Assembly: GCA_900772625.1 (NCBI GenBank)
Contig: CAAHEQ010000042.1
Span: 1-24,869 of the forward strand
From: Alphaproteobacteria bacterium
Lineage (GTDB): Bacteria; Pseudomonadota; Alphaproteobacteria; CAAHEQ01; UBA3637
DNA: 24,869 nt
Direction: 5' to 3'
Part shown: positions 15,177 to 23,903 of the stretch, piece after piece
Numbering within the stretch: position 1 is the first letter of the stretch
Layout: each line of letters opens with the position of its first letter
The notes under the pieces: generated by a model
What the model was told of the DNA's origin: nothing
Databases searched by the model: none
What the model saw: only the letters and a program-made list of their open reading frames with translations
Position numbers and translations under genes: made by a program

Positions 15177-16914
15177 AAAAACAACGGCTTTATTGGGTGT
15201 GCTAACGCTGGGTCTTGCGTGCCTGAGCTTAACGGCGTGTAATGATCACGTCAAAGAAGTTGAGGACAATGTTCAAACAGTCTTGGACGAGGCGGAAGTT
15301 TACACAGAACAAGCAAAAATCCCGATGCGTCCCGAAAACTTAGACACTGTGACGATGAAAGAAGATATTTGGCTTGGTCAAGACAGCTTTAAAATCACGG
15401 GCGGCGAACCGTTCCCATTAAGTTTGGAAACGCCTGATGCTTTAACGATTTCATATGCAGAACCGATTACATTGGTTGACTTGGTCAATGATTTGCGTGA
15501 GATGACGGGCTTGCGTTTCTCGCTGGACGAATTGCGCGCAAACAATGAATTGCCTGATGAAGCGTTTGAGTTGAACTATACAGGCTCGCTCAGCGGTTTG
15601 TTGGATTATATTTCGCACAAATATTCGATTTGGTGGCGCAACCGTAAAGGCACCGTTTCATTTTACAAAATGGAAACGCGCGTCTTTACTATTTATGCTT
15701 TGCCAACAGAATCGTCGATGAGTGCCTCCTTAAGCGGTACGCCGATTTCTTCGGGTTCAAACAGCAGCTCTTCTGCGGGTGGTACGACTTCGCTTCAAAT
15801 GAGCAGCAGCGTGACACTCAGCTTCTGGCAAAAAATTGAAGAGGGCATTCGTCAAGTGATGGGCTCGCAAGGTGATATGCTGATTGACTCGACTTCGGGT
15901 TCTGTGACGGTGACGGCACCTCCGTACATTATTCAGAAGATTGCACGCTATGTCCAAGCTCTGAACGAAAAGATGTCGCGTCAAGTTGCAATTTCGGTGA
16001 AGGTCTTCCAAGTTTCTTTGGAAAACTCGGATCAATATGGTTTGGATTTAAATGTTTTATATAATAAGTCTAAGCACTTTGGTGCTGCGGTTGCAAATAC
16101 TTTCTCGACTTCGATGACTTCAGGGGGTCAAATGACGTTGACTTTGCTGGACGGTGCGTTTAAAGATTCGAGCTCGATTATCAAAGCTTTGTCAACGCAA
16201 GGCAAAACCTCGCTTGTGACAAGTACTTCTGTGACGACTTTAAATAACAAAGTCGCACCAGTGCAGGTGACAACACAAGAAAACTATGTCAGCAAAACAA
16301 CAATCGAAAAAGATAACTCGGATTCAAGCTATAACTCAACATCGGTTGAAATGGAAACAGAAACGTTGAATTACGGCTTTACGATGGAAATTTTGCCGCG
16401 TATTTTGGATAACGGCCGTTTGATGATGTTGTTCTCGATGACTTTGACAGATTTGATTTCTTTGACAAAGTTCTCGTCTGATGGTTCGACAGATGATGGA
16501 ACGGGCAATTCGGATTCCTCGTCTTCAAGTTCCTCGGGCTCTTCGAGTTCTTCTGGCTCTTCCTCTGGTTCATCTGGATCTTCTGGTTCGGGTTCTTCAG
16601 GCTCTGGCTCTTCCAGCGGTTCTTCTACGGAAAATAATTCGAACAATACCGACAAAACAACGGTTCAATTGCCTAAAATGCAGACACGTGGTTTTGTTCA
16701 AGAAATTGCAATGCGTTCGGGTTCGACTTTGGTCTTGACGGGCTTTGAGCAAGTGCAAAACAAAGCAACTGGTTCGGGTGTTGGCCAACCAAGAATCTCG
16801 ATCTTGGGCGGTGAAGCGACGGCGCAACAAATCCGCAACGTGATGGTGATTTTGATTACTCCAGAGATTTTGGAGTCGCCTCTGTCACCAGAAACAAGAA
16901 TGGAGCGTTTTTAA
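15166..16914 (+). CDS. pilN: Type IVb pilus secretin PilN
   Basis: Outer-membrane secretin lipoprotein forming the pore through which the pilus leaves. The 582-aa product has a lipoprotein signal with lipobox LTAC (Cys25), periplasmic N-domains (about 60-170 and 225-290) and a C-terminal secretin domain with MEILPRILDNGRLMM and a late LTGFEQ, then VMVILITPEIL ending near residue 573. The layout matches the R64 PilN family. A stretch of 39 Ser/Gly residues (449-487) interrupts the secretin domain. GGGAGG lies six bases before the ATG. It overlaps pilL by 11 bases and precedes pilO by 15. The product should work with PilL and PilP in the envelope. Confidence 0.92.
   Translation: MLIKKTTALLGVLTLGLACLSLTACNDHVKEVEDNVQTVLDEAEVYTEQAKIPMRPENLDTVTMKEDIWLGQDSFKITGGEPFPLSLETPDALTISYAEPITLVDLVNDLREMTGLRFSLDELRANNELPDEAFELNYTGSLSGLLDYISHKYSIWWRNRKGTVSFYKMETRVFTIYALPTESSMSASLSGTPISSGSNSSSSAGGTTSLQMSSSVTLSFWQKIEEGIRQVMGSQGDMLIDSTSGSVTVTAPPYIIQKIARYVQALNEKMSRQVAISVKVFQVSLENSDQYGLDLNVLYNKSKHFGAAVANTFSTSMTSGGQMTLTLLDGAFKDSSSIIKALSTQGKTSLVTSTSVTTLNNKVAPVQVTTQENYVSKTTIEKDNSDSSYNSTSVEMETETLNYGFTMEILPRILDNGRLMMLFSMTLTDLISLTKFSSDGSTDDGTGNSDSSSSSSSGSSSSSGSSSGSSGSSGSGSSGSGSSSGSSTENNSNNTDKTTVQLPKMQTRGFVQEIAMRSGSTLVLTGFEQVQNKATGSGVGQPRISILGGEATAQQIRNVMVILITPEILESPLSPETRMERF
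16510..16626 (+). repeat. Ser/Gly low-complexity tract in the PilN secretin
   Basis: Thirty-nine codons encode only Ser and Gly apart from one Asp (residues 449-487), using mixed TCN and AGY codons. It falls between two conserved blocks of the secretin domain and is probably a flexible loop. Confidence 0.85.
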
Positions 16915-16929
16915 CGGAAAGAATGGAAA

Positions 16930-18363
16930 ATGACAGCAGATAGCAAAAATCAAAATAATGATACTTACTTTGCAGCGTCTCAAAAGGCTGTGAAGGCAGA
17001 GACTGCTGTCACACCCTCGCTCAGTGTTCCCAGCGGTCAAGATGCCTCAAACACAGATGTATCATCGACTCAGCCAGAAAATACGATTAAAATCGGGCGT
17101 ACAACGTATGCAGTAGGTCTGTTTTGGCAGCCTCTTCAAGATGTGGATGATCCTATTCCAGAAATTCGCGAGACAATGGAATCGGATGCAGGCACGAACT
17201 TGTATGCTATTCATTACGGCAGAGCGCCTCAATACGCAATAGGCAGAACAGACAAAGGCCACAAAGAAGGTCAGGTTGTGGGCGGTATCGCGGTTTTGGA
17301 CGCTTTGTCGGATAAATACTCGTTTGTAGCGGTCTTTAAAGTGCCAGAGGGCTGGTGGTTTTTGGTCGCGCGCAACGACTTGATTTTGCCAGAAGAGGAT
17401 ATTTTATATCATACAGAACAAGAAGCAAAAGACGCTTTCTTTTCTATGATGGCGGTGCCCGATTGGGGCTATAAAATAGCGCCTGCGTCATGGAACTTGG
17501 ACGATACGGAAGAGATGGACTTGACCGACCTTTTAAAGCGCGGTCAACAAGTGCGCTTGCAAAGTTTAAGTGCTATCCGAGGTACAAAGATTTTGCTGAC
17601 TTTTGCGATTCTGATTTTCTTCATTATTGCAATTATCGCTTATTCAGTTTTCTTCTTTATTGACAAGGAAAAGAAAGAAGCGCCCGTTATCGAACCTGTC
17701 GCGCCACAAGTATCCTTGCAAACGGTCGAGCCTCAGCGTGTGGAAGAAAAGCCATGGGATAAATTAGTCAGCGTGCCTGATTTCCTAACAAGATGTTGGA
17801 GCTCGTCTTATCAGCTTAAAGCAATGCAAATACCAGGTTGGGGGTTAAATCAAATTGTTTGTACGCCTCAAGGCATTGCAACGGGTTGGACGAAGACTTG
17901 GACACAAGGTGGTCGTGTTGCGTGGGTCGAAGTTGGTATTAAAGAGCAATACCGTTTTAAAGGTGAAGCACAAATTAACGAAACGGGAACGGCGACTACG
18001 ATTACTTTTTCCTTTGATAACATTCCGCAAGTGGTTTCAAAACCGACTTTATCGCTGGCGCAAATTCGCCGTGAATTGACGGACATTTCGCAAGCTCTGT
18101 CTTTGCCTATTACAATGACTAACGGGCAAGTCACGGGGCCAACTCCGCCACCGCCTGCACCTGGTCAACCCGCTCAACCTGCAAAAGTGTATCAATATTT
18201 GACGTTCTCGTTTACATCGTCAATGGATCCCCCCGCATGGGAAGCATTTTTCTCTAAGTTCGCTGGATTGGAAATTACTCGCATTCAATACAATCCGCGT
18301 TCGGAATCGGCATTAACTAATAACTGGACTTATGAAGGACGAATCTATGAAAAAGAAAAATAA
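16930..18363 (+). CDS. pilO: Type IVb pilus protein PilO (PilO2 family)
   Basis: Inner-membrane bitopic protein of the T4b pilus alignment complex. The 477-aa product has a cytosolic N-terminal domain (about 55-185) with the pattern GLFWQPL, then YAIGRTDKG, then GWWFLVARNDLILPEED, typical of the PilO2 family. One strong membrane helix follows (about 220-243), then a periplasmic domain with a Pro-rich linker near 405-420 (PPPPAPGQPAQPAK). It should link the PilQ ATPase side to PilP and the secretin. The start follows the pilN stop by 15 bases, with GGAAAG upstream. The 3' end overlaps pilP by 17 bases. Confidence 0.88.
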   Translation: MTADSKNQNNDTYFAASQKAVKAETAVTPSLSVPSGQDASNTDVSSTQPENTIKIGRTTYAVGLFWQPLQDVDDPIPEIRETMESDAGTNLYAIHYGRAPQYAIGRTDKGHKEGQVVGGIAVLDALSDKYSFVAVFKVPEGWWFLVARNDLILPEEDILYHTEQEAKDAFFSMMAVPDWGYKIAPASWNLDDTEEMDLTDLLKRGQQVRLQSLSAIRGTKILLTFAILIFFIIAIIAYSVFFFIDKEKKEAPVIEPVAPQVSLQTVEPQRVEEKPWDKLVSVPDFLTRCWSSSYQLKAMQIPGWGLNQIVCTPQGIATGWTKTWTQGGRVAWVEVGIKEQYRFKGEAQINETGTATTITFSFDNIPQVVSKPTLSLAQIRRELTDISQALSLPITMTNGQVTGPTPPPPAPGQPAQPAKVYQYLTFSFTSSMDPPAWEAFFSKFAGLEITRIQYNPRSESALTNNWTYEGRIYEKEK

Positions 18364-19276
18364 CACATTCAAAATTTTAGGTTATGGTTTGGCTTTAGGC
18401 GTATCTTTATTTGCTTATTCGCAAATTGCTTTGGCTCAAGAAATTGAAGTCAAGGATAACGCAAGTGCGCCAACACCTGTGGATTTTCCTGGTCGTTCGA
18501 CATTAACAGAAGTTAAAGAAGCACCTTTGCCGAGCTTGTCAGACAGCGTGATTAAAGAGCCCTCCCCGATGGAGCGTGCTGAATCAACGAAAAACTTGCC
18601 GTCCGAGCAGTTGCTGGGTCGTATTACGTCCGAAGTTTTCCATGAAATGGCGGACTTGGAACGCGGCAACGTGTTTTTGAAATTGCAAGCTCAACGTGAG
18701 CAGCTGAAGAACGATTTGGAAAAGTTGAAAGCAACTTATCGTGAAGCACGTTTGGCCGAAATTGAAAAGCGTGAAAACGTCATTCGCTCGCGAGTGAAAT
18801 GGCAACAGGAACAAGAGCAAATCCGACAAGAAATGGCCGAAAAGCGTTTAAAGACGGAAATGCTTGAAAAACAACTTGAAGAACAAGAAATGCAGAAAGA
18901 AGACTTGTTGCCGCTTGACGATGAGGAAGAGGTGAAAAAGCCAGCAGATCAAGAAAACGTAGACTCTGCGACTTCAGAAGCAGAAACAAAGCCCGCCGAT
19001 AAAGAGGAAGTTGCCGAGGCTGTTTATGGCATTCAAAAAATTATTACTATCAAGGGTATGAAAGGCAATCTAACCGCTCAAGTTGTCGATACAACGGGTA
19101 AAAAACTCAGCTTAAAGGTTGGTACTGTCTTGCAAAATGGGGCTAAAGTGACCCAAATTACTAAGACAGACATTATCTTGGAAAACAAAGCAGGCAAAGT
19201 AGAGCGCTTAAACTTGCAAGAATTGCGTGACCTAGAGCTTGCTGCTGCTTCCAAAGAGGCTGAAGCACAAGAGTAA
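18347..19276 (+). CDS. pilP: Type IVb pilus protein PilP, long coiled-coil form
   Basis: Periplasmic pilus assembly protein. I chose the ATG at 18347 over the in-frame ATG at 18332 because AAGGA lies seven bases upstream and the signal peptide then begins MKKKNN, with likely cleavage after ALA at residue 30. Of 309 aa, the middle (about 107-190) is a strongly charged coiled coil. An acidic linker follows, and then a compact beta-rich C-terminal domain (about 225-300) with GIQKIITIKGMKGNLTAQV, the usual PilP region that meets the secretin. The coiled coil looks like an addition compared with short PilP proteins. It overlaps pilO by 17 bases and ends 13 bases before pilQ. Confidence 0.8.
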   Translation: MKKKNNTFKILGYGLALGVSLFAYSQIALAQEIEVKDNASAPTPVDFPGRSTLTEVKEAPLPSLSDSVIKEPSPMERAESTKNLPSEQLLGRITSEVFHEMADLERGNVFLKLQAQREQLKNDLEKLKATYREARLAEIEKRENVIRSRVKWQQEQEQIRQEMAEKRLKTEMLEKQLEEQEMQKEDLLPLDDEEEVKKPADQENVDSATSEAETKPADKEEVAEAVYGIQKIITIKGMKGNLTAQVVDTTGKKLSLKVGTVLQNGAKVTQITKTDIILENKAGKVERLNLQELRDLELAAASKEAEAQE

Positions 19277-19289
19277 AAGACGGGATAAA

Positions 19290-21059
19290 ATGAACGCAGA
19301 TTTGGACAACAGCGTGGTAAAACCTATAGTACCACCGCAGGTACAGCAACCTGAGGTGATAGCGCCTGTTCAGTCTTCCTCAACAGATCAAGAAGAAAAA
19401 GAGCAAGTGCAGCCTCCCAAAAAAGAGAGCATTTTTGCAATTAAAGAGCCTGAAGGGCCGCGTCATCTTGTCACCGCGACACCAGAGTTTATTGCCTCTT
19501 TGTTTGCTGACGGCAATGAATGCATTACAGCACCGACAGGCATTTTTCCCGTTAAAGATGAGACGCGTTTAATTTTGGCGTTATTCTCAAATGGGCGCTT
19601 TTTGGTGGCTGAACCTTATCGTCATGATGGGCGCGTGCTCTCGTTCCAGGTATTGGCTCGCAAACGCAATTTACAAATCGGCCAGCCCGAATACGTGTCT
19701 ATGGCGGTTATTTCCGATGTGTACGAATACGTTAATAAAAAGCCCGCTCAAACGCAAGAGTTGACCGCTGAAGAGCAAGATCAAATCCGAATGCAGCGCG
19801 ACTTTGTGACGATTGTTTCACACGCGGCCAAAATGCACGTTTCTGATATTCACATTATCGTGGCGGATCACACGACAATTCAATTCCGCGTTAACGGTTT
19901 GTTGCAAGCCGAGATGGAATACAACACCGAATGGGGTGAAGCGTTTGTTCGTGCGGCTTTTGCGTCAGCGGATATTTCCGATTCCAACTATGCTCAAAAT
20001 GAATATCAGGCAGCACAGAAGTCTGGTAAAACACCACTTCGAGGCTCTAAAGGCCGTTTGATGTTGCCGCCAGAGGTATTGGCTATTCGTTTACAATTCA
20101 ACCCGATTGCATTTGGTTCGCGTTATGTGGTTATGCGTTTGTTATATGCGGATACTGCCTCTAATTCGAACGATCCGTCCAGTAATTTGTTGTCGCTTGG
20201 CTGGACGCGTGAAGATGTTGAAATATTCTATCGCTTGCGTGCGATGCCGATTGGTTTGGTGTTTGTGTCTGGACCGACTGGTTCTGGTAAATCCACGACA
20301 TTGCAACGTAATATGATTAACATGCTTAAAGAGCGCAATTACGAAATTAACTTGTTGACAGTGGAAGATCCTCCTGAATATCCAATTCCAGGGGCGCGTC
20401 AAATGCCTGTGACGAATGCCGAGTTAGAAGAGGATAAAGAGCGCGAGTTTACAAAAGCTTTGGCAGCCGCACTGCGTTCTGACCCAGATATGTTGATGAT
20501 TGGTGAAATTCGTACTCTTTCTGCGGCGGACTTGGCTTTTCGTGGTGCTTTGTCTGGTCACGGTGTTTGGACGACTTTGCACGCTAACAGCGCGCCCGCA
20601 ACCCTGATTCGTTTAAAAGATATGGGCGTGGAAAACTTTAAATTGGAAGACCCCAGCTTGATGCGTGGCCTTGTAGCACAACGTTTGTTTCGAACGATTT
20701 GTCCGCATTGCCGTATTTTAGCAAAAGATGCGCTTGACAACCCTGCAGTTATGCGTCTGAGAAAAGCACTTGGCGACTTTGGTTTGGAAAATGCGTATTT
20801 GCGTGGCAAAGGTTGCTCGCATTGCGATTACAGAGGTATTGTTGGTCGTATGGTGGTTGGCGAATTTGTGATTCCAGATGCAACGTTCTTGGATTTGATG
20901 TTGCAAGGGGAAACGAAGAAAGCCATTGACTATTGGCAAGAGAGCCTTGGCGGCAGAACGCTGAAAGAAAATGCTGTTTCACGTATGCTGCAAGGCAAGG
21001 TGGATATTGAGGAAGTGGAACGTTGGACGGGCTTGCTTGACGAGCGTGCCAGCTATTAA
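19290..21059 (+). CDS. pilQ: Type IVb pilus assembly ATPase PilQ (GspE family)
   Basis: Cytosolic hexameric ATPase driving pilus extension. The 589-aa protein has an N-terminal region of about 160 residues not closely resembling GspE, then the GspE core: a domain with HVSDIHI, Walker A GPTGSGKST (328-336), an Asp box near VEDPPEYP, Walker B region MLMIGEIR (401-408) and the His-box region TTLHANSAPA. A zinc tetracysteine follows (CPHC at 471-474, CSHC at 509-512). The tetracysteine and length argue for an assembly ATPase rather than VirB11, DotB or PilT. I chose the ATG at 19290; a longer frame from 19239 would overlap pilP and lacks a ribosome site. It probably partners PilR. Confidence 0.94.
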   Translation: MNADLDNSVVKPIVPPQVQQPEVIAPVQSSSTDQEEKEQVQPPKKESIFAIKEPEGPRHLVTATPEFIASLFADGNECITAPTGIFPVKDETRLILALFSNGRFLVAEPYRHDGRVLSFQVLARKRNLQIGQPEYVSMAVISDVYEYVNKKPAQTQELTAEEQDQIRMQRDFVTIVSHAAKMHVSDIHIIVADHTTIQFRVNGLLQAEMEYNTEWGEAFVRAAFASADISDSNYAQNEYQAAQKSGKTPLRGSKGRLMLPPEVLAIRLQFNPIAFGSRYVVMRLLYADTASNSNDPSSNLLSLGWTREDVEIFYRLRAMPIGLVFVSGPTGSGKSTTLQRNMINMLKERNYEINLLTVEDPPEYPIPGARQMPVTNAELEEDKEREFTKALAAALRSDPDMLMIGEIRTLSAADLAFRGALSGHGVWTTLHANSAPATLIRLKDMGVENFKLEDPSLMRGLVAQRLFRTICPHCRILAKDALDNPAVMRLRKALGDFGLENAYLRGKGCSHCDYRGIVGRMVVGEFVIPDATFLDLMLQGETKKAIDYWQESLGGRTLKENAVSRMLQGKVDIEEVERWTGLLDERASY

Positions 21060-21079
21060 CGATAACAGGAGAGCGAAAA

Positions 21080-22201
21080 ATGGTTATCAAAGCGCCAGAA
21101 CCGCCTAAGGTTAAAAAAGAAAGAGTTTACAGCTCGGTTGAAATAAAGCTTGCACAAATCATGATGAAGTTCAGTCAAAATGAACGCTTGCGTCTGTATC
21201 GCAAAATCGCGGCACTTTTGCGCAACCGTTTTTCATTGATGAACGCGTTGGAGCGCTTGTACAATATTGCTTCCGATGACGGGAAACACCAAGGTGAAAC
21301 AACAGCGATAGCGATTTCCTGCTGGATGGAGTCTTTGCAAAATGGTACAAGTTTTTCGGTGGCCTTGCGTGGCTGGGCGCCTCAAAGCGAATTACTAATG
21401 TTATCTGTAGGTGATGTGGCAAACTTGGAAGACGCTCTGACAAGCTTGATTCACGTGGTCGAAGGTACAAAGCGAATGAAAGAACCTTTGGTTGGTGCTT
21501 TGGCTTATCCTATGTTCTTGATGGTAATGGTGGTGTTGATTATTTGGGCGGTCGGTGCGTACATGGTGCCGCCTATGGTCGATGCAGTGCCGGACTTGGT
21601 GTGGACGGGGCAAGCAAAAAGCTTGGTTTCATTATCCTATTGGGTAAGGAATAACTCGTTGTTTTTGTTTGCGTCTTTACCTGTTGTATTTTTGTTTGTA
21701 GCGTGGACGCTGCCGCGGTGGAAAGGCCGTATGCGTGCGCGTTTTGATAAAATCCCACCTTGGAACTTATATCGTATTTTCGTAGGTGTGTCGTGGCTGT
21801 TGTCTTTGTCCGCTTTGGTTAAAGCGGGTACACCTGTGTCAAAAGCCTTGCGAATGCTACGCGCTGACTCGTCTCCGTACCTGTTGTACCGTTTGGAACG
21901 TGCCTTAATTTACGTGAATAATGGTGAAAACTTAGGTGAAGCTTTAGCTCTGACGGGCTTGAACTTCCCAGATAAAGAAGTTATTGGCGACTTGCAGATT
22001 TATGCTGAATTGGATAACTTCCCATTGGCTTTGGATACTTTGGCGAATGATTGGTTGGAAGATTCTATTCGCGACATTGAACAAAAAGCTGCTGTCTTAA
22101 ACGGTGCAGCGATTTTGTCAATTGCTCTGATTGTGGCTTGGGTTGTTATGGGTACATTTGCAATGCAAGATCAGATGGTTTCGGGTATGGGTGTTGGTTA
22201 A
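21080..22201 (+). CDS. pilR: Type IVb pilus inner-membrane platform protein PilR (GspF family)
   Basis: Polytopic platform protein that the PilQ ATPase acts on. The 373-aa product has two GspF-type repeats. The first contains RLYRKIAALLRNRFSLMNALERL, and the second runs from YRIFVGVSWLLSLSALVKAGTPVSKALRML to about residue 335. Hydrophobic segments lie near 135-165, 190-212 and 340-362. AGGAGAG lies seven bases before the ATG and the gap after pilQ is 20 bases. It is the last pilus gene here. The rlmE start follows its stop by four bases. Confidence 0.92.
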   Translation: MVIKAPEPPKVKKERVYSSVEIKLAQIMMKFSQNERLRLYRKIAALLRNRFSLMNALERLYNIASDDGKHQGETTAIAISCWMESLQNGTSFSVALRGWAPQSELLMLSVGDVANLEDALTSLIHVVEGTKRMKEPLVGALAYPMFLMVMVVLIIWAVGAYMVPPMVDAVPDLVWTGQAKSLVSLSYWVRNNSLFLFASLPVVFLFVAWTLPRWKGRMRARFDKIPPWNLYRIFVGVSWLLSLSALVKAGTPVSKALRMLRADSSPYLLYRLERALIYVNNGENLGEALALTGLNFPDKEVIGDLQIYAELDNFPLALDTLANDWLEDSIRDIEQKAAVLNGAAILSIALIVAWVVMGTFAMQDQMVSGMGVG

Positions 22202-22205
22202 GGCG

Positions 22206-22883
22206 ATGGCAGAGCATTTATTACATACGCGCGTTAAAACTGCCAAAGGTCGTAAACCCAGCTCGACTGCGTGGTTGCAGCGCCAGCTGAACGACCCTTA
22301 TGTAGCACGTGCGCACAAGGAAGGCTATCGTGGGCGCGCTGCCTATAAGATTATCGAGCTGAATGAGCAATTCCATTTTTTCAAAAAAGGTGTTCGCGTG
22401 GTGGATTTAGGTTGCGCTCCTGGTGGTTGGACGCAAGTAGCCGTGCAAAAGACGGGCTCAAGCGAGCAAAATCCGCTTGTGTTTGGGCTGGACATTTTGC
22501 CGATAGAACCGATTGTGGGGGCTCGTTTAATTCAAATGGACTTTAACGATGAAAAAGCCCCCGATGCATTAAAGCAAATTATGCAAGGTTCGGCCGATGT
22601 GGTGATGAGCGATATGGCGGCCAATACAACGGGCGTGCAAGAGCTGGATCATTTGCGGATTATGAACTTGATCGAGCTGGCGTATGATTTTGCTTGCCAA
22701 GTTTTAAACCCGAATGGTTGGTTTATTGCAAAAGTTTTTGCGGGCGGCACGGACAGTCAATTTTTGGCGCAAATCAAGAAAAACTTTGAATGGGTGCGCC
22801 ATGTAAAACCGCCTGCCAGTCGCAAGGATTCGGTTGAGTACTACCTTGTCGCAAAGGGCTTTAAATGCAACCAGAACAAATAG
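22206..22883 (+). CDS. rlmE: 23S rRNA 2'-O-uridine methyltransferase RlmE (FtsJ)
   Basis: Methylates the 2'-OH of U2552 in 23S rRNA using SAM. The 225-aa product shows the FtsJ fold: SAM motif VVDLGCAPGGWTQ (65-77), and the catalytic residues Lys48 (AYKIIEL), Asp136 (MSDMA), Lys176 (AKVF) and Glu211 (VEYYLVAKG). The N-terminal tail is basic, as in the family. The ATG at 22206 is four bases after the pilR stop, and the only nearby ribosome-site-like bases overlap that stop, so translation is probably coupled. A longer frame from 22131 lies wholly inside pilR and is unlikely. It overlaps rsmB by 19 bases. Confidence 0.95.
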   Translation: MAEHLLHTRVKTAKGRKPSSTAWLQRQLNDPYVARAHKEGYRGRAAYKIIELNEQFHFFKKGVRVVDLGCAPGGWTQVAVQKTGSSEQNPLVFGLDILPIEPIVGARLIQMDFNDEKAPDALKQIMQGSADVVMSDMAANTTGVQELDHLRIMNLIELAYDFACQVLNPNGWFIAKVFAGGTDSQFLAQIKKNFEWVRHVKPPASRKDSVEYYLVAKGFKCNQNK

Positions 22884-23836
22884 AAAAAGCCATTGACGAG
22901 CTGTGGAAGCTTTCTCAAAACCCGCGCCGACCTGCAGCCGAGATTATGAATGAGTACACACGCTCGCGCCGTTATATCGGCTCGAAAGACCGCAAAGCTA
23001 TTTTAAACGGCGTGTGGGCGCGCTGGCGTGCTTTGGATTATCCGGCGTGGCTTAAAGAAAAAATCGATCATTGGGCGGCTGAATGGCAAGCAATGCAAAA
23101 TGCTGAGGCGGCAACAGTTTTGCGCGCAAACGGTAATCGTGATGAAATTGCGCGCCTCTTGGCGGCCGAGGGCGTACATACAGCGCCAACCAAGCTTTCG
23201 CCTTTTGGGCTTGTGCTTGATAAGCGCCAAAACTTGCAAGCGCTCGAAACGTTTAAAAAAGGTTTGATTGAAGTGCAAGATGAGGGCTCTCAGCTGTTGG
23301 GACTTGCAACTCAGATTAAGCCGAATTCCTCTGTGCTGGAATTGTGCGCGGGGGCAGGGGGCAAGTCTTTGCTGTTTGCGCAAATGATGCAAAATAAAGG
23401 CAAAATTGTGGCGTCCGACATTTCACCACGCAGTTTAAAAGAGCTGGAAAAGCGCGCTTCAAGAGCTCACACAAGCATTATTAAAACGGCTTTACAGTTG
23501 CCAGACGAGCAGTTCGATTATGTGGTGATTGATGCGCCGTGCTCGGGGACGGGGACGTATCGGCGTGCGCCCGACAATGTGCATAAGCTGACGCCCGAGC
23601 AGTTTTCGAAACTTTTACAAACACAATCACAGCTGTTGGATAAAGCGGTGCGGTATGTCAAGCCTGCGGGCAAAATTTGCTATATGACGTGTTCACTGAC
23701 GCGCGATGAAAATGAGGCACAAATCCACGCATTTTTGGCGCGCTACAGGGCATTTTGTTTGGATTTTGATAAGCATTTTACACCAGCCACAACGAACACA
23801 GACGGCTTTTATATCGCCGTGTTGCGTTTAGCATAA
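22865..23836 (+). CDS. rsmB: RsmB/NOP-family rRNA (cytosine-5) methyltransferase
   Basis: SAM-dependent m5C RNA methyltransferase. The 323-aa product has SAM motif ELCAGAGGK (159-167), acidic VASDISP, motif IV DAPCSGTG (Cys226) and motif VI MTCSL (Cys276), the two cysteines used for catalysis and product release. The N-terminal 140 residues are helical and shorter than the NusB-like domain of E. coli RsmB (429 aa in all). The target cytosine may therefore be 967 of 16S rRNA or another site; the symbol is a family-level guess. It overlaps rlmE by 19 bases and is the last gene of the plus-strand transcript, ended by the hairpin at 23857-23888. Confidence 0.85.
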   Translation: MQPEQIEKAIDELWKLSQNPRRPAAEIMNEYTRSRRYIGSKDRKAILNGVWARWRALDYPAWLKEKIDHWAAEWQAMQNAEAATVLRANGNRDEIARLLAAEGVHTAPTKLSPFGLVLDKRQNLQALETFKKGLIEVQDEGSQLLGLATQIKPNSSVLELCAGAGGKSLLFAQMMQNKGKIVASDISPRSLKELEKRASRAHTSIIKTALQLPDEQFDYVVIDAPCSGTGTYRRAPDNVHKLTPEQFSKLLQTQSQLLDKAVRYVKPAGKICYMTCSLTRDENEAQIHAFLARYRAFCLDFDKHFTPATTNTDGFYIAVLRLA

Positions 23837-23850
23837 TTCTTTAACTTGTT

Positions 23851-23888
23851 TAAAAAAAGGAGGGTGTACAGCCCTCCTTATTATTTTC
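23851..23888. terminator. Strong bidirectional terminator between rsmB and EGF-protein gene
   Basis: A perfect 8-bp GC-rich stem pairs 23857-23864 with 23872-23879 across a 7-base loop. It is followed by ATTATTTT on the plus strand and, reading the other way, by a run of T on the minus strand. It lies between two convergent genes and fits termination of both. Confidence 0.85.
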
Positions 23889-23903
23889 AGCACTCAGTCA
23901 ATG

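Noticed and set aside
16371..16655. Minus-strand frame rich in Glu and Pro
   Set aside because: It is the antisense shadow of the Ser/Gly codons of pilN.
19290..21059. Reading PilQ as VirB11, DotB or PilT
   Set aside because: It is too long and has the GspE-type tetracysteine; neighbouring pilN, pilO, pilP and pilR fit a T4b pilus assembly ATPase.
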